Source: a virus. Taken from it: a stretch of DNA of 22,737 nt. This document shows positions 1 through 7,223 of the stretch, piece by piece. Position 1 is the stretch's first letter. Every line of letters begins with the position of its first letter. Where the stretch lies: the IMG/VR virus record IMGVR_UViG_3300026531_000012, positions 1-22,737 of that record. One strand, written 5' to 3'. The notes below the pieces were generated by a model. It was given only the letters and a program-made list of their open reading frames with translations, had not been told where the DNA came from and searched no databases. The position numbers and the translations under genes are program-made.

Positions 1-2
1 AC

Positions 3-335
3 GTGGGCCTGCCGCCATCCAGCGACCGGGCGCGCCTGTCTGGCAGCGACCCGGGTCCCCAGGTGCTGGACGTGGTCGTTCCGGCCGTAGAGGCTCTTGG
101 GTGGCCCGAGGAGCGCTACCGCGTGGGTTGGCACGAGTACCGGGCGGCCCTGACGGCGCTGACCGAGGCGGAGCGGAGCGAGTTGCTGTCGTGGCTGCGG
201 CGGAGTAATGGCGGGGCGGTGTGGCGGCTGCGGCGTCGGAATGGGCGGGTATACGTCGAGCCGGTGAGTTACTACGGTGACAACGACCCGTTGCTTTCGG
301 CGCTGCTGGTATTGGCGGCGGAACTGCTGCGGTGA
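3..335 (+). CDS. Hypothetical protein upstream of the late genes (possibly 5'-truncated)
   Basis: This frame is open from a GTG at base 3 to a TGA at 333-335, giving 110 residues. The window begins two bases earlier, so the true start may lie outside. The protein has a WPEERYRVGWHEY stretch, an Arg-rich WRLRRRNGRVYVEP segment and a hydrophobic Leu/Ala-rich C-terminus. I do not recognise the family. It sits directly before a candidate late promoter-terminator pair and the terminase genes. In lambdoid phages that slot is held by a late antiterminator (Q) or another late regulator, so that role is possible, but it rests on position only. The codons show the same high third-position GC as the structural genes. 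Confidence 0.6.
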   Translation: MGLPPSSDRARLSGSDPGPQVLDVVVPAVEALGWPEERYRVGWHEYRAALTALTEAERSELLSWLRRSNGGAVWRLRRRNGRVYVEPVSYYGDNDPLLSALLVLAAELLR

Positions 336-357
336 CTTTTCCCCAGGATTTGACATG

Positions 358-371
358 TGGTATGCTATAGT
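358..371 (+). promoter_or_regulatory. Candidate late promoter (extended -10)
   Basis: An extended -10 element, TGG followed by TATGCT (358-366) and then ATAGT, lies in the only non-coding gap before the terminase genes. The -35 region expected 17 bases upstream (about 338-343, TTTCCC) is poor, as is often tolerated with an extended -10. A perfect TTGACA at 350-355 is too close to serve this -10 and has no -10 about 17 bases downstream. Transcription would start near 373, about 20 bases before an intrinsic terminator. Confidence 0.45.
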
Positions 372-391
372 CGCGACAGCTAGTAAACCAG

Positions 392-413
392 GGCCCCGGA
401 AGGGGCCTTTTTT
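392..413 (+). terminator. Intrinsic terminator before terminase small subunit
   Basis: A perfect 6-bp stem, GGCCCC (392-397) with GGGGCC (402-407), closes a GGAA tetraloop and is followed by six T (408-413). It lies 15 bases before the terminase small-subunit GTG. It could end transcription from the upstream early region, or control the candidate late promoter at 358 in the manner of lambda pR'-tR'. Confidence 0.75.
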
Positions 414-427
414 GTTGGGGGTATACG

Positions 428-841
428 GTGGCCAGAGCATTCAATTACGAGCGCGCAGCGCAGATTCTGGCCGAGGCGGCAGTTCTCGGTGACCGGAAAG
501 CAGTTGAGCGGTACGGGATAACGATACGGACGCTGCAAAACTACCGTAAACGCCTCACCGAAGATCAAAAACTTTCGCATCTTTTCGTTGAGAAAAAGGC
601 CCTGCTCGAGCGCGAGTGGGCCGGTGAGCTCGCCCCTGCAATCCGTGAGGGGATCGAGTTTCTGCGCCGCGCCGCGCAAGCGGCCGACCCCAGCGATCCG
701 AACGCCATCCATGCGGTGGCAGGGGCGTTGAAGATCTTGAGCGAGGTGGCGTTGACGAAGGAGGTGTTAGATGCTCGATTCGCTAAGGCGAGTAGATCTA
801 ATGACCAAGCGCCTGGAGCGCTGGTTGCCGCGCGAGCCTAG
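428..841 (+). CDS. terS: Terminase small subunit (putative)
   Basis: The 137-residue product begins with a helix-turn-helix-like region (about residues 8-40; key pieces AVERYGI and TLQNYRKRL). Phage terminase small subunits use such a domain to recognise the packaging site. A longer helical part follows (about 50-115), suited to oligomerisation. The GTG at 428 is the first start in frame, with only a weak GGGGG before it. The assignment rests on the N-terminal HTH, the size and the position directly before the large subunit. Its last 71 bases overlap the large-subunit gene in another frame, so the two are probably translationally coupled. Less sure than the large subunit because small subunits diverge strongly. 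Confidence 0.75.
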   Translation: MARAFNYERAAQILAEAAVLGDRKAVERYGITIRTLQNYRKRLTEDQKLSHLFVEKKALLEREWAGELAPAIREGIEFLRRAAQAADPSDPNAIHAVAGALKILSEVALTKEVLDARFAKASRSNDQAPGALVAARA

Positions 842-2018
842 CACTATTACCCTCGACCTGCCGGAGCCGCACCCGGCCCAAGCTGAGGTGCTGGCCGAGG
901 CCAAGCGCTTTAACGTCCTGGCGATGGGCCGCCGGTGGGGCAAGACGACGTTGGGCATCCGGCTCCTTAGACGCGCCCTCGATGAGCGTCGCCCCGTAGC
1001 CTGGTTCGCCCCGACGTACAAACTCCTCGACGAGGCGTGGCGCGAGGCGCTGCGCCGCTACGGCCCCGCGGTCACCCGGCAGGACGTGCAGCAGCGGCGG
1101 CTCGAGCTCATCGGCGGCGGGGCCATCGAGTTCTGGTCCCTCGACCGGCACGACCCCGCCCGCGGCCGGAAGTACGCCCTGGTCATCATCGACGAGGCCG
1201 CGATGGTCCGCGACCTGGCCGACAAGTGGCAGGCGGCCATCCGGCCGACGCTCACCGACTACCGCGGCTCGGCTTGGTTCTTGAGCACGCCCCGGGGCCA
1301 GGACTACTACTACGAGCTCTACGAGCGCGCGGGCGAGGAGGAGGACTGGGCGCGCTGGCAGATGCCCACGGCGGCCAATCCGTACATCGACCCCGACGAG
1401 ATCGAGGCCGCGCGGCGCGAGCTGCCGGAGCTGGTGTTCGCCCAGGAGTACCTCGCGCAGTTCGTGGACGTCTCAGGCGGCCGGATCCGGCGCGAGTGGA
1501 TCCGGTACGGCGCGCCGCCAGACGGGCTCGAGCCCGTCATGGGGGTGGACCTGGCCATCAGCGAGCGCCAGGGAGCCGACTACACCGCGGTGGCTGTATT
1601 GGCACGGGACAAGGACGGCCGGGTTTGGGTGCTGGCCGTCGAGCGGGTGCGCACCGGGTTCGCCGGGGTGCTCCAGTTCATTCGCCAGCAGGCGGAGCGC
1701 TGGAGCCCGCGGGTGATCGCCATCGAGCAGACGCAGTACCAGGCCGCGGTGGTGCAGGAGCTGGCCCGCACGACCACGCTCAACGTGCGTGGGGTGCGGC
1801 CGGACCGGGACAAGGTCACGCGGTTCATGCCGCTGGAGACCAGGTATCAGCAGGGGCTTGTCTACCACGGGCCCCAGGTGACGCGGGAGTACGAGGACGA
1901 GCTGGTGGCGTTCCCGCTGGGAGCGCACGACGACCAGGTGGACGCGGTGGCGTACGCGTGGCGGGCGCTGGACATGGCCGCCTCGCCGGAGGATTTGCAG
2001 CGGGCTTACGGGTGGTGA
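771..2018 (+). CDS. terL: Terminase large subunit (packaging ATPase/nuclease)
   Basis: This is the motor that pumps DNA into the prohead and cuts it. The 415-residue protein has both classic domains. The N-terminal ATPase shows a Walker A (MGRRWGKTT, residues 52-60), a Walker B with catalytic acid (LVIIDEA, 137-143) and a coupling motif LSTPRG (171-176). The C-terminal RNase H-like nuclease shows MGVDLA (Asp260), AIEQT (Glu319) and AHDDQVDA (Asp387/388 and Asp391) as metal ligands. The start at 771 is supported by AAGGAGGTG at 758-766; a later ATG at 801 has no ribosome site. It overlaps the small subunit by 71 bases and is followed 3 bases later by the portal gene. The Terminase_6-like architecture and length are normal. 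Confidence 0.96.
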   Translation: MLDSLRRVDLMTKRLERWLPREPSTITLDLPEPHPAQAEVLAEAKRFNVLAMGRRWGKTTLGIRLLRRALDERRPVAWFAPTYKLLDEAWREALRRYGPAVTRQDVQQRRLELIGGGAIEFWSLDRHDPARGRKYALVIIDEAAMVRDLADKWQAAIRPTLTDYRGSAWFLSTPRGQDYYYELYERAGEEEDWARWQMPTAANPYIDPDEIEAARRELPELVFAQEYLAQFVDVSGGRIRREWIRYGAPPDGLEPVMGVDLAISERQGADYTAVAVLARDKDGRVWVLAVERVRTGFAGVLQFIRQQAERWSPRVIAIEQTQYQAAVVQELARTTTLNVRGVRPDRDKVTRFMPLETRYQQGLVYHGPQVTREYEDELVAFPLGAHDDQVDAVAYAWRALDMAASPEDLQRAYGW

Positions 2019-2021
2019 GAG

Positions 2022-3317
2022 ATGATCGATGTGACCGACAACGTGGTGCGCGCGGCGCTGGCCTCGGTGGAGGCGCGCGCGGCCCAGCATGCCGAGGCCT
2101 ATGACTGGGCCTTGGGGCGCCTGACGTCGCCGCCTGTGGACCTGCTGCCTCCGGTCCAAACCGAAGAGGGGCGACTCGAGCTCCCGCGAATCTGGCGTCA
2201 GTCCCAGACGTTCGGCCCCCGCATCATCGACCGCATCATCTGGGGCACGATCGGCGAGGTCAACTGGGGCGGCGAGGGCGGCAAGATTGACGCGGAGCTC
2301 GAGGCGCTGCAGCTCGACCTGATGGCCCAGCGGCTGCTCGTTGACCTGCTCGTTGGTGGGATAGCTGCGGTCTGGGCTTACGTCGACGAGCGCACCGGCC
2401 GGCCGCGCGTGAGCCGCTTGTCCGGCTACCTGCAGCCGCTCACCGACCCCGACGACGTCGACCGCGTGGTGGCCATCTACCAGGCCTGGCAGTCGGCAGA
2501 CGTGCGCTCGAGCCGTTGGCACGTGCGCATCTACGACCTCGAGGAGGGCGTGCTGCGCGAGTGGCGCGACCTGCGCACGCCGACCAACCTGGCGGCCCCA
2601 CCGGCCGAGTATCCCGGCATCCGCCCGCCCAGTTACCGCATGCTGCACCTCGGCGACGATGGCCTGCCCCAGGGGCCGCTGATGTCGGCGCTCCCGGTGC
2701 TCAAGGCCGAGCTGGCCCAGCAGATGCGCATCACCCGCGTGGCCGAGCAGTCGGCCTGGCCGGTGCTGGCGATCCGCGGCCAGATCAACCCCGACCACCG
2801 TGGGCCCGCGCGCGTGTTGCAGCTGTCGGAGCAGGGGAGCGCAGAGTACCTGCGGCCCGGAGACCTGAGCCAGCTCGAGGGGCTGCACGACCGCACCCTC
2901 GAGCGCCTGCGCGAGGACCTGTCCCTACCCGGTGGCTTTTTGGGCCGCCAGACGCCAAGCGGCGAGGCCTTGCGTGAGGCCAATCTCAAGTTCGTGCAGG
3001 CGTGCTCTAGCTACGCCCGCCTGCTGAGCGGCCTCCTGACCGAGGTTGTCACCGAGTACGCAGGCCTGGCCGGGCTGAGCAACCCGCCCGAGGTGTCGGT
3101 CCTCATCAACCGCGAGTTCGACCGCGCAGAGCGCATCGGTAGCGTGCTCGAGCTCTACCGCGAGGGTCTGATCCCGCTATCCGTGGCCGTCAACGAGATC
3201 AGCGTCTACCTGCCCACGTGGTCCGACGAGGAGGCGGCCGACTGGATCGCCCAGAACGAGCGCAAGCTGACCCCGGAGGACCTGGCTAGAGCCCTCGGAG
3301 GAGGTGGCAATGCGTGA
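2022..3317 (+). CDS. Portal protein
   Basis: The 431-residue product forms the dodecameric ring at the capsid vertex through which DNA passes and onto which the terminase docks. Its place directly after terL, its length, and the segment around residues 300-335 (LSLPGGFLGRQTPSGEALREA) match SPP1 gp6-like portals, where a Ser-Gly-x-Ala-Leu motif precedes the long crown helices. An N-terminal region with PRIIDRIIWG and the conserved-looking YLRPGDLSQLEGL also fit. The ATG lies three bases after the TerL stop with GTGAGAG just before it, so coupling is likely. The stop overlaps the next start (GTGA). Confidence 0.9.
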   Translation: MIDVTDNVVRAALASVEARAAQHAEAYDWALGRLTSPPVDLLPPVQTEEGRLELPRIWRQSQTFGPRIIDRIIWGTIGEVNWGGEGGKIDAELEALQLDLMAQRLLVDLLVGGIAAVWAYVDERTGRPRVSRLSGYLQPLTDPDDVDRVVAIYQAWQSADVRSSRWHVRIYDLEEGVLREWRDLRTPTNLAAPPAEYPGIRPPSYRMLHLGDDGLPQGPLMSALPVLKAELAQQMRITRVAEQSAWPVLAIRGQINPDHRGPARVLQLSEQGSAEYLRPGDLSQLEGLHDRTLERLREDLSLPGGFLGRQTPSGEALREANLKFVQACSSYARLLSGLLTEVVTEYAGLAGLSNPPEVSVLINREFDRAERIGSVLELYREGLIPLSVAVNEISVYLPTWSDEEAADWIAQNERKLTPEDLARALGGGGNA

Positions 3318-3988
3318 GCCGAGAGGAGTTCCGGCCCCTCGGCGTCGCGATGACGCGTCTACTGGCGCGCATCCGGCGCCTAATCGAGGGCCGCCTGATC
3401 CCTGACCTGCTCGAGCGCCCAAGCGCGGCGCGCGGCACCATCGTGGACGTCATCACCGAGGCCTGGATGTCTGGTGCGCTGACCGGCTACATGGTGCACG
3501 GCGCCTACCTCGAGGCCCCGGCCAGCATGCCCCCCTCACTGGCGCAGCCGCTGGCCGAGCAGGCGCTGCAACACGGCGAGTGGACGGCGACGCGCATCCG
3601 CGACTCCCTGGAGGATCGCGAGGTGACGCAGGCCGTCGTGGCCCTGCTGGCGCGCTCGAGCACGGAGGCCTCTGCCTGGATGGGCCACGATATCGTGGCC
3701 CGCGGCGTGGCCAACATGATGGAGGCCGGTTTCAAGAGGTGGGTCCGTTCGTGGCCTCGCAAGGAGGAGCGCGAGCACTCGGTGCTTGAGGGCCAGGTGC
3801 TGCCCGAGTCCGAGCTGTTCACGCTCCCTGATGGCCGCCTGGTCTACGGACCACGCGATTGGGACCGCGTGCCGGACCCCGGCGAATGGATCAACTGCGG
3901 CCACGCCCTCGTCTACTTGCGCGAGGCGACCGTGGCCGACGTGCTGTACAACCCGCCGACGCAGTCGGCGATCTACGGCAGGCCGTAA
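3314..3988 (+). CDS. Minor head / head morphogenesis protein (SPP1 gp7 / Mu gpF-like)
   Basis: The 224-residue protein starts at a GTG overlapping the portal stop by 4 bases. The C-terminal third carries the family signature: KRWVRSWPRKEEREHSVLEG, then ELFTLPDG, GPRDWDR and finally EWINCGHALVYLRE, the equivalent of the NCRC-type ending of Mu gpF/SPP1 gp7 proteins. Members are present in a few copies per head, bind the portal and help early prohead assembly or DNA ejection. The N-terminal 110 residues are mostly helical with no motif I know. Two hairpins follow directly, separating packaging/portal genes from the scaffold and capsid genes. Confidence 0.82.
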   Translation: MSREEFRPLGVAMTRLLARIRRLIEGRLIPDLLERPSAARGTIVDVITEAWMSGALTGYMVHGAYLEAPASMPPSLAQPLAEQALQHGEWTATRIRDSLEDREVTQAVVALLARSSTEASAWMGHDIVARGVANMMEAGFKRWVRSWPRKEEREHSVLEGQVLPESELFTLPDGRLVYGPRDWDRVPDPGEWINCGHALVYLREATVADVLYNPPTQSAIYGRP

Positions 3989-4003
3989 CGGGGCCCAGCC
4001 CCG
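3989..4003 (+). other. Hairpin after the minor head gene
   Basis: A perfect 6-bp stem, CGGGGC (3989-3994) with GCCCCG (3998-4003) around a CCA loop, starts one base after the stop codon. It has no T tract of its own and stands directly before the stronger terminator hairpin, so it may stabilise the upstream mRNA 3' end. Confidence 0.5.
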
Positions 4004-4008
4004 TGGCA

Positions 4009-4033
4009 GCCCGGCCCAGGCGGCCGGGCTTTT
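4009..4033 (+). terminator. Intrinsic terminator between minor head and scaffold genes
   Basis: GCCCGGCC (4009-4016) pairs perfectly with GGCCGGGC (4022-4029) around a CAGGC loop, followed by TTTT (4030-4033). Inside a late operon it probably acts as a partial terminator or mRNA-processing boundary that sets scaffold and capsid levels apart from portal levels, unless antitermination operates. Confidence 0.7.
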
Positions 4034-4056
4034 CTATGCGACCCAGGAGGTCGAAA

Positions 4057-4626
4057 ATGGCGGACGAAAACACCAACGAAACGCCCACCAACGAGCAGCC
4101 CAACACGCAGGAGGGCGCGCCCCAGGAGGGCAACCAGGCGCCGGCCCCGGAGGCCGGGGGGAACGACGACGGCAACTCCTTGCCCGATTGGGCGCAGAAG
4201 AAGTTGCGCGAAGCCAACGCTGAGGCGGCCAAGTATCGGGTGAAGGCGAAGGAGTACGCCGAGAAGGCGGCCAAGGCCGAGACCCTCGAGGAGAAGGTCA
4301 AGGCGCTCGAGGCGGAAAAGGCGGAGCTGGCCAAGGCTGCAGAGGTAGCAAAGCGGCTCGAGCGCCGCCTTGAGCTGACGACCGTCCTCGGCGACGCCAA
4401 GCTAGCCGAACTCGTCGAGCCCCACGCTGAAAAGTACACCGGCGAGGACGGGAAGTTCGACGCAGACAAGTTTTTCGCCGACTTCCCAAACCTCAAGCAG
4501 GCCCAAAGCAGCCCCGTCCGCGGGGCAAACCCGGGGCGACCACGCGGTGAGCTGACCCTCGACGAGCTTGACAAGATGAGCCCTGAGGCAATCAACGAGT
4601 GGTTCGCCAAACGGAAAAAGGAGTAG
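4057..4626 (+). CDS. Scaffolding protein
   Basis: The 189-residue protein is highly charged, with an acidic, Asn/Gln/Pro-rich N-terminus (about 1-45), a long Lys/Glu/Ala coiled-coil stretch (about 50-105) and a C-terminal region ending EWFAKRKKE. This is the usual build of siphophage scaffolds, whose basic C-terminus binds the coat protein and which leave the prohead before packaging. The ATG at 4057 has AGGAGG at 4045-4050; open sequence upstream in the same frame is out-of-frame reading of the minor head gene and the terminator. The next gene is the major capsid protein, the standard partner. Confidence 0.88.
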   Translation: MADENTNETPTNEQPNTQEGAPQEGNQAPAPEAGGNDDGNSLPDWAQKKLREANAEAAKYRVKAKEYAEKAAKAETLEEKVKALEAEKAELAKAAEVAKRLERRLELTTVLGDAKLAELVEPHAEKYTGEDGKFDADKFFADFPNLKQAQSSPVRGANPGRPRGELTLDELDKMSPEAINEWFAKRKKE

Positions 4627-4629
4627 TGC

Positions 4630-5457
4630 ATGAGCATCGCGAACTTCAAGCCCAACATCTGGAGCGCCCGGCTTCAGGCCAACCTGGACAAGGCCCTCGT
4701 CTTCGGCGGGCTCGTCACCCGTGACTGGGAGGGCGAAATCCGCGAGCAGGGCGACAGCGTGCGCATCAACCGCCCCAACAACCTCACGGTCAACGACTAC
4801 GCGGGCAGCGTCACCTACGAGTCGCCCACCAGCGCGCAGACCATCCTCACCATCGACCAGAAGAAGTACGTCGCCTTCAAGGTCTCCGACATCGACCAGG
4901 CCCAGGCGAACGTCGACCTGATCGACGCCTACGCCAACCGCGCGGCCTATGCCCTGGCTGACGCGGTCGACCAGTACCTGGCCAGCCTCTACACTGCGGC
5001 CGGTGCCGGCACCGTGACCCTGGACCTCACCGCCGCCACTCCCGACGTCTACGGCGCGTTCGTCGAGGCGCGCAAGCTGCTCAACAAGAAGAACGTGCCC
5101 CAGAACGGCCGCTGGGTCGTGGTCAGCCCCGACGTTGAGGCCGCCCTGCTCCAGGACGACAAGTTCGTGCGCGCCACCGACCAGGGCGACAACATGCGCA
5201 TGACCGGGCTCATCGGCGGCATCGCCGGGTTCGACGTCTACGTCTCCAACAACGTGCCCGAGGTCGTGGCCACAGGCACCTTCCACAAGGTGCTCTTCGG
5301 CTACAACGACGCCATCGCCTTCGCTGGCCAGTTCACGAAGGTGGAGGCGCTGCGCGGCGAGTCCAGCTTCGACGACCTCTTCCGCTCGCTGTACCTCTTC
5401 GGCGCGAAGGTCATCGAAGCCAATGGCCTCGGCGTCATCGACGCCCAGGTGGCGTAA
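4630..5457 (+). CDS. Major capsid protein (HK97 fold, P22-coat-like family)
   Basis: The 275-residue protein directly follows the scaffold gene and has a strong AAAGGAG site (4617-4623). An early stretch (RDWEGEIREQGDSVRINRP) and the later GRWVVVSPDVEAALLQDDKF then IAGFDVYVSNNVP are typical of a P22-gp5-like coat family found in many siphophages: a spine-helix/A-domain core, then a conserved FDVYVSNN strand. It should be the most abundant virion protein. Codon use is strongly biased to GC-ending codons, as expected for high expression. The assignment is firm as major capsid, less firm for the exact subfamily. Confidence 0.9.
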   Translation: MSIANFKPNIWSARLQANLDKALVFGGLVTRDWEGEIREQGDSVRINRPNNLTVNDYAGSVTYESPTSAQTILTIDQKKYVAFKVSDIDQAQANVDLIDAYANRAAYALADAVDQYLASLYTAAGAGTVTLDLTAATPDVYGAFVEARKLLNKKNVPQNGRWVVVSPDVEAALLQDDKFVRATDQGDNMRMTGLIGGIAGFDVYVSNNVPEVVATGTFHKVLFGYNDAIAFAGQFTKVEALRGESSFDDLFRSLYLFGAKVIEANGLGVIDAQVA

Positions 5458-5468
5458 GGAGGAGCGTC

Positions 5469-5618
5469 ATGGCCAAGTGCGTCAAGAACAAGGCCGGCGT
5501 CGTCCACACCGTCAACGACGACCACTGGTCGCTCAAGGACGACGACTACAAAGTGGTACCCTGCCCCAAGCAGGACACCAAGAAGGGCGGCAAGCAGGAC
5601 ACCAAGAAGGAGGAGTAG
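5469..5618 (+). CDS. Small Lys/Asp-rich protein after the capsid gene
   Basis: This is a 49-residue ORF starting at ATG 5469, preceded by AAGGAGGAG (5457-5464). It is hydrophilic with two Cys (residues 4 and 32) and a duplicated KQDTKK tail, produced by an exact 18-base repeat at 5568-5585 and 5592-5609. The next ORF lies in the same frame after TAG ACG but has its own SD. Small genes in this slot are common between capsid and head-tail connector genes and may encode head accessory proteins. I do not recognise a family. Confidence 0.7.
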   Translation: MAKCVKNKAGVVHTVNDDHWSLKDDDYKVVPCPKQDTKKGGKQDTKKEE

Positions 5619-5621
5619 ACG

Positions 5622-5774
5622 ATGTACCTCGTCTACCCCCCGGAGGGCGACCCCATCCGCGTCGCCGACCGGCGGCTGGCCGAGCACCTGGCCAGCCGCA
5701 CCGGCTGGCGCATGGAGGAGGAGTCCTCCAAGCCCGAGCCCAAGCGCGGGCGCAAGCCTGCAGGAAAGGAGTAG
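5622..5774 (+). CDS. Small basic protein, head/neck region
   Basis: A 50-residue ORF starts at ATG 5622 with AAGGAGGAG at 5607-5615, inside the end of the previous gene. It opens with YLVYPPEGDPIRVADRRLAEHL and ends in a Lys/Arg/Pro-rich tail (PKRGRKPAGKE). Its N-terminal part resembles the small hypothetical proteins often found before the first head-tail connector. The function is unknown. It ends 3 bases before the next GTG start, so it is part of the tightly packed neck operon. Confidence 0.7.
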   Translation: MYLVYPPEGDPIRVADRRLAEHLASRTGWRMEEESSKPEPKRGRKPAGKE

Positions 5775-5777
5775 CCC

Positions 5778-6167
5778 GTGGCCCGCACCTACGACCCCAC
5801 CAACCTGGCCGGCACCGACGCCACCAACAAGACGTGGGCGGCGGCGTGGGTGCGGTTTTTGCTCCGCGACATCCCCAACTCCAACGGGGCGTGGCCGCCG
5901 GGTGGCGTTGACGACGCCGAGATCGACGCGCACCTCAACCTGACCGCGGTGGACTACGACGGCTCGACCTACTACCTCCCGCACGAGGCGGCCATCATGC
6001 TGCTGCAGGCGGACCCCGAGCGGGTCAAGACGTGGCGGATGCCCGGCATGACCGAGGAGTACTCGAGCATCGCCGACGTCGCCGCGGCCATCCGCACTCT
6101 CTACGGCGGGCGGCTCGAGGCCTTGCTGCCAGACGGCGCCCGCCCGTACCGGGGGGTGGAATGGTGA
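5778..6167 (+). CDS. Head-tail connector (adaptor) protein
   Basis: The 129-residue product, started by GTG 5778 with GGAAAGGAG (5763-5771), has the profile of the adaptor that binds under the portal in HK97/SPP1-like phages. It is mainly helical, with WVRFLLRDI near residue 25, the motif VDDAEIDAHLN near 45-55, and HEAAIMLLQ near 75. In such proteins the 'D(D/E)AEI' helix follows a disordered, Thr/Ala-rich start. It is followed with a 7-base overlap by the stopper, then gp10-like and terminator genes, the standard neck order. The role is inferred from order and overall build. Confidence 0.75.
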   Translation: MARTYDPTNLAGTDATNKTWAAAWVRFLLRDIPNSNGAWPPGGVDDAEIDAHLNLTAVDYDGSTYYLPHEAAIMLLQADPERVKTWRMPGMTEEYSSIADVAAAIRTLYGGRLEALLPDGARPYRGVEW

Positions 6168-6460
6168 GGCGCTGGGCAAACGGCCTGACCGTGGAGCGCC
6201 AGACGCCGCAGGCCAACGCCTACAACCCGCCGGCGACCGCCACCTATGGCCCCTACCCGGCCGTGGTCACGCCGGCCGACGAGCGCACGGTCTACTACTC
6301 CGAGCTGCGCGGGCAACGGGTCACCCACGTGGCCGTGCTCGACGCCGGGGCCAACATCCAGGCCGGCGACCGGGCCACCGTGGCCGGCACCAGTTACCTG
6401 GTGCGCGAGGTGCGCGAGGCCGGCCGCCGCATGACCGTGATGCTGGAGGTGCGGCAGTGA
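6161..6460 (+). CDS. Head-closure / stopper protein
   Basis: The 99-residue, beta-rich protein starts at ATG 6161, overlapping the adaptor stop by 7 bases. Pieces such as VYYSELRGQRVTHVAVLDAG, IQAGDRATVAGTSYLV and MTVMLEV match the small beta-barrel head-closure (stopper) proteins that plug the portal after packaging and receive the tail. Its size and its position second in the neck cluster agree. The start is fixed by length and neighbour overlap, since upstream sequence in this frame is antiparallel to the adaptor's codon bias. The next gene starts within its stop codon (GTGA). Confidence 0.75.
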   Translation: MVRRWANGLTVERQTPQANAYNPPATATYGPYPAVVTPADERTVYYSELRGQRVTHVAVLDAGANIQAGDRATVAGTSYLVREVREAGRRMTVMLEVRQ

Positions 6461-6867
6461 GGCGTGAGAACCGGCGCAAACAGGTCGAGGCCAAGCTGCA
6501 GCGCCTGGCGCGCCGCGTGATCCGCGTGCGCGCCGACAGCCTGCGCTCGGAGGAGTACGGCATCCTCGAGGCCTACCGTGTAGGCCGCGGCGAGCACTGG
6601 CCCGGGCAACCCAACCCTTCGAGCGCCCCAGGTGACCCGCCGGCGCGCCAGACCGGGCACCTGATGGAGAGCGTGCGCTACATCATGCACCCCACCGAGT
6701 TGCGCGCCATCATCGGGCCGCTCGAGCGCGGCAGCACCATCGACGGGCCCCGGCCGGTGCCGTACGCGGCGCCGCTCGAGTACGGCAGCCTGCACGTCGA
6801 GCCGCGGCCGTGGATCCGCCCGGCTTACGAGCGCTGGCGAGCCAAGTGGGCAGGAGGTGGCCGGTGA
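6457..6867 (+). CDS. HK97 gp10-like neck / tail-completion protein
   Basis: The 136-residue basic protein begins with GTG 6457 in a 4-base overlap. Its C-terminal motif, VPYAAPLEYGSLHVEPRPWI then RPAYER, is the hallmark of the HK97 gp10 family (Y-A...E.G......PRP(F/W)...A). Members take part in joining heads to tails. An N-terminal helix (about 1-35) is rich in Arg/Lys. Placement between the stopper and the tail terminator is exactly that seen in HK97-like phages. Confidence 0.87.
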   Translation: MRRENRRKQVEAKLQRLARRVIRVRADSLRSEEYGILEAYRVGRGEHWPGQPNPSSAPGDPPARQTGHLMESVRYIMHPTELRAIIGPLERGSTIDGPRPVPYAAPLEYGSLHVEPRPWIRPAYERWRAKWAGGGR

Positions 6868-7214
6868 GCCAGTACGACGTCGTTCGCGCCCTCATCGCCG
6901 ACATCGTGGCCGCGGGCCACACCGTTCGCACCACGGGGCAACCCCCGCCCGCGGCCCCGTTCGTGGCCGTCTACGAGGTCGCCGACACCCCGCGCTACTC
7001 CCTCGACCCTCCGCCGGAGGCCATCAGCGAAACGCGGGTGCAGGTTGAGGCCTGGGCGGCCACCCTGCAGGATGCGCACCAACTGGCCGACGCGGTGCAG
7101 TCCATCTGCCACTCCGGCGGGTGGACCCGCGTCCAGTCCCTGAGCACGCAGTACGACGAGGCGGCCGGGCTCTACCGCGCCGTCCGCGACTACCGGCTGC
7201 TGAGGCAGCCGTAG
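6864..7214 (+). CDS. Tail terminator protein (DUF3168-like)
   Basis: I start this at GTG 6864 (116 residues), with AGGAGG at 6852-6857 and a GTGA overlap with the gp10-like gene; open frame upstream of it lies inside that gene. The alpha/beta layout fits the tail terminator/gpU-like family that caps the tail tube and binds the head: an N-terminal helix DVVRALIADIVAAG, the strand PFVAVYEV, RVQVEAWA near residue 58, a helix AHQLADAVQSIC, then a C-terminal strand. Its position just before the tail tube gene is canonical. Confidence 0.8.
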   Translation: MSQYDVVRALIADIVAAGHTVRTTGQPPPAAPFVAVYEVADTPRYSLDPPPEAISETRVQVEAWAATLQDAHQLADAVQSICHSGGWTRVQSLSTQYDEAAGLYRAVRDYRLLRQP

Positions 7215-7223
7215 GAGGCACGC

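Noticed and set aside
350-355. TTGACA as -35 of the late promoter
   Set aside because: The -10 candidates are only 5-10 bases away and nothing resembling a -10 lies about 17 bases downstream, so I rely on the extended -10 at 358-366 instead.
380-712. 110-codon minus-strand ORF over the terminase small subunit
   Set aside because: Antisense to a plausible HTH gene, spans the terminator hairpin, and shows no family likeness.
801-2018. Later ATG (801) as the terminase large-subunit start
   Set aside because: No ribosome site before it, whereas 771 has AAGGAGGTG at ideal spacing.
1473-2888. Long 471-codon antisense ORF across terL and portal
   Set aside because: It is antisense to two well-supported genes; GC-rich codon bias leaves the opposite strand open. 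It has no ribosome site and a low-complexity, His/Arg/Leu-rich translation.
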